Source: JBFGFG01 sp041627475 (GTDB taxonomy: Bacteria; Actinomycetota; Nitriliruptoria; Nitriliruptorales; Nitriliruptoraceae). Taken from it: a stretch of DNA of 7,189 nt. The stretch covers positions 1 through 7,189 of the forward strand of contig JBFKQZ010000166.1 in assembly GCA_041627475.1 (NCBI GenBank), in the 5' to 3' direction. This document shows positions 1 through 4,207 of the stretch, piece by piece; position 1 is the first letter of the stretch; every line of letters begins with the position of its first letter. Both the position numbers and the translations under genes were made by a program. The notes under the pieces are model-generated. The model saw nothing but the letters and a program-made list of their open reading frames with translations, made no database searches and was not told the DNA's origin.

Positions 1-363
1 ACCGGCGACGGCGCACCGCGAACGCCCACGCAGGCGACCCTCACCGGACCAGCCGAGATGGGCGAGTTCGAGGCGACGTTCGAGGTGACCTCGCTGATGT
101 GGCCCGTCGGTGCGACGGTCCTCACCGACGGGGTGATCCTCCGCGCGGAGATCCTGGGCCCCGATGGCAGCCCGGCGATGCCCGGGCGCCTCGCGCCGGT
201 CAACCTCGGTGACCGCCACCACAACTACTGGTTCAGGCCGTCGGCGACCGGCGTCTACACCGTCCGGGTACTGGCCACGCCGAACGCCTCGGTCGTCGTG
301 GACCTCAGCTTCGGGACGGTGGCGCCTCCTCCGGCCGTCGCCCCCGCACCTGCCGGGTCGTAG
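1..363 (+). CDS. C-terminal part of a protein of unknown function, beta-rich with Pro/Ala tail (5' partial)
   Basis: The reading frame is open from the first base of the window to the TAG at 361-363, and no ATG or GTG occurs in frame before the ATG at 58. No convincing Shine-Dalgarno sequence precedes that ATG, so I treat the gene as entering from the left, although a 101-residue protein starting at 58 cannot be excluded. The visible part alternates short hydrophobic strands (near GATVLTDGVILRAEIL and GVYTVRVLA), which suggests an immunoglobulin-like or similar beta-sandwich. An aromatic/His patch (HHNYWF) precedes the last strands. It ends in a low-complexity tail rich in Ala and Pro. No catalytic motif is visible and I do not recognise the family. 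The following gene starts 75 bases downstream behind its own ribosome binding site, so the two need not be co-transcribed. Confidence 0.6.
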   Translation, partial: TGDGAPRTPTQATLTGPAEMGEFEATFEVTSLMWPVGATVLTDGVILRAEILGPDGSPAMPGRLAPVNLGDRHHNYWFRPSATGVYTVRVLATPNASVVVDLSFGTVAPPPAVAPAPAGS

Positions 364-437
364 CAGGGGCGTTCGTCCGCTCCGCCCGCGTCGGTCCGAC
401 GTGGCAGGATGGGCCCACGCACCTTGGGGAGGCACGC
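364..437 (+). promoter_or_regulatory. Probable promoter and leader of the mscS-like/MATE operon
   Basis: This gap lies between a gene end and a run of four close-packed genes, so it is the natural place for the operon promoter. CAGGAT at 405-410 resembles the GC-tolerant -10 boxes of actinobacterial housekeeping promoters, but no good -35 box is seen 16-18 bases upstream. A perfect inverted repeat, CGTCGG-T-CCGACG (389-401), ends four bases before the putative -10 box and could be an operator half-site pair. GGGGAGG at 426-432 is a strong ribosome binding site five bases before the GTG at 438. The promoter assignment is inference; the ribosome binding site and the palindrome are direct observations. 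Confidence 0.35.
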
Positions 438-1160
438 GTGGACCTGGGCGTCCGTGATCTCATCAGCGCGGGGGCCGTCCTCGCGGTCGGCCTCGGCGTC
501 GCGATCGTCGCCGCAGCGCTGATCAACTTCACCGCTCGGCGGCTGCAGGGCGACCACAAGCGCGCCGGCCGGTTCGCGGGCGGGGTGTTCTGGTTCGTCC
601 TGGTCGTGTCGGCGCTCATCGCCGTCGGGCGCCTGGCCGACCCGGAGGCGACCGACGCCGGCCTGACCGCCGCCGTCACCCGCCTCCTCGTCCGCCTCCC
701 GGACGTCCTGATCGGCCTGCTCGTCGTCATCGTCGGGTGGCTGCTGGCCGCCGCGGTGCGGACGATCGTCAAGCGCGTCGTGTCGCGCGTCCAGCCGGCC
801 GCTGCGGACGTCCTCTCCTCCCTGGCCTTCTACGCGATCGTCGTCCTCTCCGTGCTGATCGGCGCCGACCAGATCGGCATCGAGGTGCTGATCCTGCAGG
901 GCCTGCTGCTGCTGGTGATCTGGGGCCTGATGCTGGCGTTGGCGATCGCGCTCGGCGTCGGCAGCCGGGACCTCGTCAGCCACCTCGTCGCGGGTCGCCA
1001 CGTCGGTCGCATCGTCACGGTCGGGGACGAGATCACGGTCGGAACGGTGACTGGCATGGTCGAGTCCGTCGGGCCGACCTCGGTGCGCGTGGCCGGCGCA
1101 GAGGGCACCATCGAGATCCCGAACGGGCACCTGCTCGAGTCCCCCGTGACCATCCGGTGA
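438..1160 (+). CDS. MscS-like mechanosensitive channel protein lacking the C-terminal cage domain
   Basis: Predicted inner-membrane protein of 240 residues. The GTG start is chosen because GGGGAGG lies five bases upstream. Hydrophobic segments at about 9-31, 46-64, 88-107, 125-143 and 149-173 give roughly five membrane helices. The last helix carries small residues (ALAIALGVGSRDLVSHLVAG), as in the pore-lining helix and hinge of MscS. It runs directly into the MscS beta domain: GDEITVGTVTGMVESVG at about 196-212 and IEIPNGHLLESPV at 225-237, which are family hallmarks. The protein stops there, so the alpha/beta vestibule domain of classical MscS is absent. Multi-helix organisation followed by a bare beta domain is known in small MscS/CmpX-type (TM_helix) proteins. 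Likely role: a channel opening under membrane tension, or a membrane-stress protein. It heads a four-gene run, with the next start 10 bases after its stop. Gating has not been shown for this subgroup in general. Confidence 0.85.
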   Translation: MDLGVRDLISAGAVLAVGLGVAIVAAALINFTARRLQGDHKRAGRFAGGVFWFVLVVSALIAVGRLADPEATDAGLTAAVTRLLVRLPDVLIGLLVVIVGWLLAAAVRTIVKRVVSRVQPAAADVLSSLAFYAIVVLSVLIGADQIGIEVLILQGLLLLVIWGLMLALAIALGVGSRDLVSHLVAGRHVGRIVTVGDEITVGTVTGMVESVGPTSVRVAGAEGTIEIPNGHLLESPVTIR

Positions 1161-1170
1161 GCGAGCCTTC

Positions 1171-1602
1171 GTGGACGAGTCCGACCGCATCCCCGATGTC
1201 ACCCGCGGTGACCCGCGCGACCTGAGCGGCCCCGCAGCCGATCTCGCGGCCCGGAGTCGCGCGACCGACCGGGCCAACCGTTTCGCCCAACGGCTGGATG
1301 CCGTCCAGGCCGCTCGCGCGCGCGCCTCGCTGCGCCGTCGCGTCGCGGAGCGCCTCGGCTGGGTGGCGCTGGTCGTGGCTGCGGTCGGCGGCGGCTGGTG
1401 GCTCGCGACGGGGCTCGGCGTCGCGATCGGCCTCACGGTGGTGGGCCTCGTCTGGGTCGCACGCGACGCCGCGCGGAGGATCGCCGTGGCACGCGGGGCC
1501 GAGGCCTGGGACTGGCAGGCAGGTCGGTACCGTCTGCTCGGCCGACCCGCACGCCGGGTCCAGATGCTCGACCGGCCGCCCACCGACCGACCGAAGCCGT
1601 GA
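1171..1602 (+). CDS. Small membrane protein of unknown function with a two-helix hairpin
   Basis: The 143-residue product is not recognised as a named family. Residues 1-60 are hydrophilic and rich in Arg, Asp and Ala, with a probable amphipathic helix or coiled coil at about 25-60. Two hydrophobic helices follow (about 63-79 and 82-98) with only a short GLG turn between them, then a basic stretch (RDAARR) that by the positive-inside rule puts both ends in the cytoplasm. The C-terminal 40 residues contain a Trp/Tyr patch (EAWDWQAGRYRLL) and a Pro/Arg-rich tail. The GTG start is the first in-frame start after the upstream stop; only a weak purine stretch precedes it, so translation probably relies on coupling across the 10-base gap. 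Its stop TGA overlaps the next GTG start (GTGA). Position between a channel protein and a transporter suggests an envelope role, but that is inference. Confidence 0.7.
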   Translation: MDESDRIPDVTRGDPRDLSGPAADLAARSRATDRANRFAQRLDAVQAARARASLRRRVAERLGWVALVVAAVGGGWWLATGLGVAIGLTVVGLVWVARDAARRIAVARGAEAWDWQAGRYRLLGRPARRVQMLDRPPTDRPKP

Positions 1603-2048
1603 GCCCCCTCCGACGACCGCCGCTGCCCGACGACCTCCACGCTGCGTGGTGGTCGTTCGTCGATTGCGCCGAGGTCGTGGAGGGCGGACGTCGTCGCCTG
1701 CTCGCCACGCTGCCGACCGGACGCGTCGAGCCGGCCCCGATCGGCATCGGCCTGGATGCCGTCGGCGCGGCGATCGACGATGCGGAGGCCTGGCTGCCGC
1801 GCTGGCGGGTGGCCCCCGTCGAGGGCGCATGGGCGGACTGCGCCGCAGCGCTGCGGGAGGCCCGTGACGCGATCGAACCGACGCGGCACGTCGCCAACAC
1901 CACGACCGAGCTCGAGGAGCTGCTGACCGCGGTCCAGACCGTGATCGATCCCCTGAGCGCGTTCGGTGACGCCGAGCGCGCCTGGCGGCGCGCCTACCGA
2001 CTGCCACGCGAGCGCCCCGACGCGACGGACCTCGACGCGGCGTCGTGA
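1599..2048 (+). CDS. Soluble helical protein of unknown function
   Basis: Product of 149 residues. The frame is open well upstream, but GTG at 1599 overlaps the preceding TGA in a GTGA junction, the arrangement repeated at the gene's own 3' end, so this is the best start. There is no signal peptide or membrane helix. Composition is Ala/Glu/Arg/Asp-rich with mainly helical character. A Trp-containing helix near 13-35 (AAWWSFVDCAEVVEGGRRR), an aromatic segment at 64-70 (AWLPRWR) and a helix at about 102-116 (TELEELLTAVQTVID) are the most structured parts. Two cysteines (23 and 81) are isolated and do not form a metal motif. I recognise no family. The tight packing with its neighbours suggests it works with, or is dosed together with, the two membrane proteins around it. 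Confidence 0.7.
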   Translation: MSPLRRPPLPDDLHAAWWSFVDCAEVVEGGRRRLLATLPTGRVEPAPIGIGLDAVGAAIDDAEAWLPRWRVAPVEGAWADCAAALREARDAIEPTRHVANTTTELEELLTAVQTVIDPLSAFGDAERAWRRAYRLPRERPDATDLDAAS

Positions 2049-3412
2049 GCCAGCCGGACGCCGACCTCCGTGGCGAGGCCGGCCGTCGTCGTCGGCGGAT
2101 CCTGGCGCTCGCGCTGCCGGCGACCGCGACGCTGGTCACCGACCCGCTGCTCGGGCTCGTCGACACGGCGATCGCCGGCCGCATCAGCACCACCGCGCTC
2201 GCGGCACTCGGCCTGAGCGTCGCGATCCTCGCGACCACGAGCTGGGCCTTCAACTTCCTCGTCTACGGCACGACGGCAGCGGTCGCCCGGGCGATCGGTG
2301 CGGACGACCGGGAGGCGGCCGGCCAACGTGTCGCCCACGCCGGCGCGCTCGCGCTTGGCATCGGCCTCGCGCTCGGCCTCGCCCTGCTCGTGCTCGCGCC
2401 CCTCCTGGTACGCGTGCTCGGGGCGACCGGCGAGTTCGCGGCGGACGCCACGACCTACCTCCGCGTGCGTGCGTTCGGCGTGCCGGCACTGCTGCTGACC
2501 TACGTCGGCAACGGCGCGTTCCGCGGCGTCAGCGACACCCGCACCCCGCTGTTCATCTCGGTCGGCGCCAACGTCGTGAACGCCGCGCTCGACGTCGTGC
2601 TCGTCTTCGGCCTCGGCTTCGGCCTCGCGGGCGTGGCGTGGGCCACGGTCGCGGCGGAGGTCATCAGCGCCCTCGCCTTCCTGCTGCTGCTGCGCCGCCT
2701 CGGGCTCCCCCTCGCCGGGCACGGCTTCCCGCGGGGTACCGACCTGCGCGCGCTCGTGGCGGTGAGCCGCGACCTCTTCCTGCGGACCGGGGGGCTCCTC
2801 CTCGGCTTCCTGGTGATCTCCTCCGTCGGGGCGCGCATGGGTGAGGAGGTCGCGGCCGCCCACGCGGTGATCTGGCAGGCGTGGATCACCGCCGCCCTGC
2901 TGCTCGACGGCATCGCCATCGCAGGGCAGGCGATGGTCGGCACCGCGCTCGGGGCCGGGGACCGCGAGGAGGCGAGGACCCTCGCCGCGACGCTCACGCG
3001 GTGGGGTGCCGGGCTCGGCCTGGGCGTCGCGGCCCTGATGCTCGCCGGCACGGACCTGTTCCCGCGCTGGCTGACCGACGAGGTGGCCGTGCTGGCCACC
3101 GTCGACGAGGCGTGGTGGCTGGCCGCGGTCGGCAACGTCGCGGGCGGCGTCGTCTTCGCGCTCGACGGGGTGTTCATGGGCGCGAGCGACTTCGCGTTCC
3201 TGCGGACGTGGACGGTCGTCGCCGCCGTGGGCGTGGGGGCGCCGCTCGCGATCGTGGCGCTCGTGGCCGGCTGGGGGCTGCTCGGCCTGTGGGCAGCCGT
3301 GACCGCGCTGCTCGTCGTCCGCCTGGTCGCCCTGCTGGCGCGCCTGCGTACCGACGCATGGCTGGTCGGGCTCGGCTCCCCGACACCGGCAGCCGAGCCC
3401 GACTCCCCCTGA
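2045..3412 (+). CDS. MATE-family efflux transporter, DinF-like
   Basis: Integral membrane antiporter of 455 residues, the usual MATE length, with about twelve hydrophobic helices in two six-helix halves. MATE proteins export organic cations, drugs or metabolites in exchange for H+ or Na+. Key features: Pro25 and the VDTAIAGRIS stretch at 39-48 of helix 1, with Asp40 at the place of the conserved Asp41 of the archaeal DinF-type PfMATE; GNGAFRGVSDTRTPL at 155-169, the loop signature of the family; and NAALDVVLVFG at 179-189, carrying Asn180 and Asp183 that match the PfMATE ion-binding pair. The second half repeats the pattern (GTALGAGDREEA at 299-310 and GVFMGASDFAF at 375-385). The GTG start overlaps the stop of the previous gene and lacks a clear Shine-Dalgarno sequence, which points to translational coupling. 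A Pro/Glu tail ends the protein. The substrate cannot be predicted. It closes the operon and faces a minus-strand gene one base away. Confidence 0.93.
   Translation: MSQPDADLRGEAGRRRRRILALALPATATLVTDPLLGLVDTAIAGRISTTALAALGLSVAILATTSWAFNFLVYGTTAAVARAIGADDREAAGQRVAHAGALALGIGLALGLALLVLAPLLVRVLGATGEFAADATTYLRVRAFGVPALLLTYVGNGAFRGVSDTRTPLFISVGANVVNAALDVVLVFGLGFGLAGVAWATVAAEVISALAFLLLLRRLGLPLAGHGFPRGTDLRALVAVSRDLFLRTGGLLLGFLVISSVGARMGEEVAAAHAVIWQAWITAALLLDGIAIAGQAMVGTALGAGDREEARTLAATLTRWGAGLGLGVAALMLAGTDLFPRWLTDEVAVLATVDEAWWLAAVGNVAGGVVFALDGVFMGASDFAFLRTWTVVAAVGVGAPLAIVALVAGWGLLGLWAAVTALLVVRLVALLARLRTDAWLVGLGSPTPAAEPDSP
3365..3403. terminator. 13-bp inverted repeat, candidate bidirectional terminator between convergent genes
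   Basis: GTCGGGCTCGGCT at 3365-3377 is the exact reverse complement of AGCCGAGCCCGAC at 3391-3403. The 13-base centre can add three more pairs (CCG 3380-3382 with CGG 3387-3389) around a four-base loop, giving a long, very stable hairpin. It lies inside the last codons of the MATE gene, seven bases before its stop codon, and 10 bases beyond the stop of the minus-strand gene. It is therefore positioned to end transcripts from both directions. There is no U-tract on either side, which is common for actinobacterial hairpin terminators but leaves rho-independent function unproven. A second, weaker stem (CCCCC 3405-3409 with GGGGG 3420-3424) spans both stop codons. Confidence 0.55.
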
Positions 3413-3413
3413 T

Positions 3414-3914
3414 CTAGCTGGGGGTGGCCGTGGCCTGCGAGCCGAGGTAGCGGTGGATCGACCACTTCACGTCACGCAGGAACGCGTCGATCGTGGCCTC
3501 CGCGACACGGTGGCCGACGAGGCGGTCCGCTGCGGCCCCGATCACGCCCAGCGGCGGCTCGTAGTGGCCGATGAAGGAGACCTGGGTCAGCGGCGGGTGG
3601 ACGGACAGTGCTGCCACCTCGAGGTAGGCCCGCATCGCCGGGAAGATCGTGTCACCGTCCTCTGCGTGCCAGTTGACCAGCCAGCGGGTCGCGTGCTCGT
3701 CGAGTGTCTCGGGCTCGCCGAGTTCGAGGTCGACCGTCTTGCTGACGTCCAGGCCGGCGATCTCGACGTGCAGGTTGGTGACGATCTCGTCAGCGTGGTC
3801 ACGGGCGGCGGACGCAGACCCACCGAGGAACTCCGGACCGTGCTCGTTGATCGCCTGCACGACGTCCTCGTACCGATCGCCGAGGTACGTGTGCTGGTAG
3901 AGATGCCGCTCCAC
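3414..3914 (-). CDS. SRPBCC-superfamily (START/polyketide-cyclase-like) protein
   Basis: Product of 166 residues, presumably cytosolic, in the size range of single-domain SRPBCC (Bet v1/START-like) proteins, which form a deep hydrophobic ligand pocket. The GTG start is supported by GGAGGG (complement of 3919-3924) four bases upstream. The pattern fits the fold: an N-terminal strand and helix (YLGDRYEDVVQAINEH), central strands (TRWLVNWHAEDGDTIFPAMRAYLEVAAL in part at 76-103), the GHYEPPLGVIG stretch at 116-126, and a long C-terminal helix (about 127-155: DRLVGHRVAEATIDAFLRDV) that in this superfamily closes the pocket. No catalytic residues are evident. Ligand and role are unknown. It is convergent with the MATE gene and divergent from the large hydrolase gene, so it is probably monocistronic. 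Confidence 0.7.
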   Translation of the reverse strand: MERHLYQHTYLGDRYEDVVQAINEHGPEFLGGSASAARDHADEIVTNLHVEIAGLDVSKTVDLELGEPETLDEHATRWLVNWHAEDGDTIFPAMRAYLEVAALSVHPPLTQVSFIGHYEPPLGVIGAAADRLVGHRVAEATIDAFLRDVKWSIHRYLGSQATATPS

Positions 3915-3943
3915 GACACCCTCCTCTCTGGGTCACTGAGCCG

Positions 3944-3956
3944 ACGCTACGAGCGT
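3944..3956. repeat. Small palindrome ACGCT-ACG-AGCGT upstream of the SRPBCC-like gene
   Basis: Perfect five-base arms around a three-base centre, located 15 bases upstream of the ribosome binding region of the minus-strand gene and overlapping its putative -10 box (TAGCGT on the minus strand). The position suits a repressor operator, but a repeat of this size arises easily by chance in GC-rich DNA. Confidence 0.3.
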
Positions 3957-3988
3957 GCCCCATCGCGGTAACGGGTCAACCGGCCCCA

Positions 3989-4016
3989 CCTGCGCGGGTC
4001 CACCGGTCCGCGCAGG
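3989..4016. repeat. 9-bp perfect inverted repeat in the divergent intergenic region
   Basis: CCTGCGCGG at 3989-3997 is the exact reverse complement of CCGCGCAGG at 4008-4016. The 10-base centre can extend the stem in RNA by two G-U pairs and one C-G pair (3998-4000 with 4005-4007), leaving a CACC loop. As DNA it could be a dimeric-regulator operator for the two divergent genes; as RNA it would be a strong hairpin in a long 5' leader of either one. Nothing in the sequence decides between these. Confidence 0.45.
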
Positions 4017-4207
4017 CCCGTCCCACGGCCGTTGTCGCTACGCCGCGTGGGTGCCTCGCGGGCCGTCACCTGCGGGCGCGGCGTTCGTTGGACGGCGTGA
4101 ACGGGCGCCCCGCGCATCGCACGCTGGCAGGAAGGCCACGGGTGCGCGTGGAACCCCTCACCAACCGCTCCCGGCTGCCCCCTCGGCCACTCTCCGCGAG
4201 GCCTCCC

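Larger units (their letters stand above)
3915..4207. other. Divergent intergenic region (leader and promoter region for both flanking genes)
   Basis: These 293 bases separate the divergent SRPBCC-like and hydrolase genes and show no credible extra gene. They hold the ribosome binding site of the minus-strand gene (complement of 3919-3929), a small palindrome (3944-3956), a strong inverted repeat (3989-4016) and a weaker stem (CCCACG 4022-4027 with CGTGGG 4046-4051). For the minus strand, TTACCG (complement of 3966-3971) and TAGCGT (complement of 3944-3949), 16 bases apart, form a weak promoter candidate; TTGACC lies just further upstream (complement of 3974-3979). For the plus strand, GGCAGGAAGG at 4126-4135 resembles the CAGGAT box seen before the mscS-like gene, but without a good -35 box. 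Both promoter guesses are weak. Confidence 0.4.

Noticed and set aside
255..1889. A 544-codon open frame on the minus strand
   Set aside because: It is antisense to the mscS-like gene and two further genes, is made of Arg/Asp/Ala/Gly-rich low complexity, and has no recognisable domain.
1966..2844. A 292-codon plus-strand frame within the MATE gene
   Set aside because: Almost entirely Arg/Pro/Ala/Gly; a frame-shifted shadow of a clear transporter.
3453..3971. A 172-codon plus-strand frame opposite the SRPBCC-like gene
   Set aside because: The minus-strand frame has a good ribosome binding site and a fold-like pattern; the plus-strand frame has neither.
4088..4207. N-terminal extension of the hydrolase from a TTG at 4088
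   Set aside because: The extension is Arg/Pro-rich with no homology signal and would bury the signal peptide inside the protein. The ATG at 4208 has a ribosome binding site and starts the signal peptide correctly.
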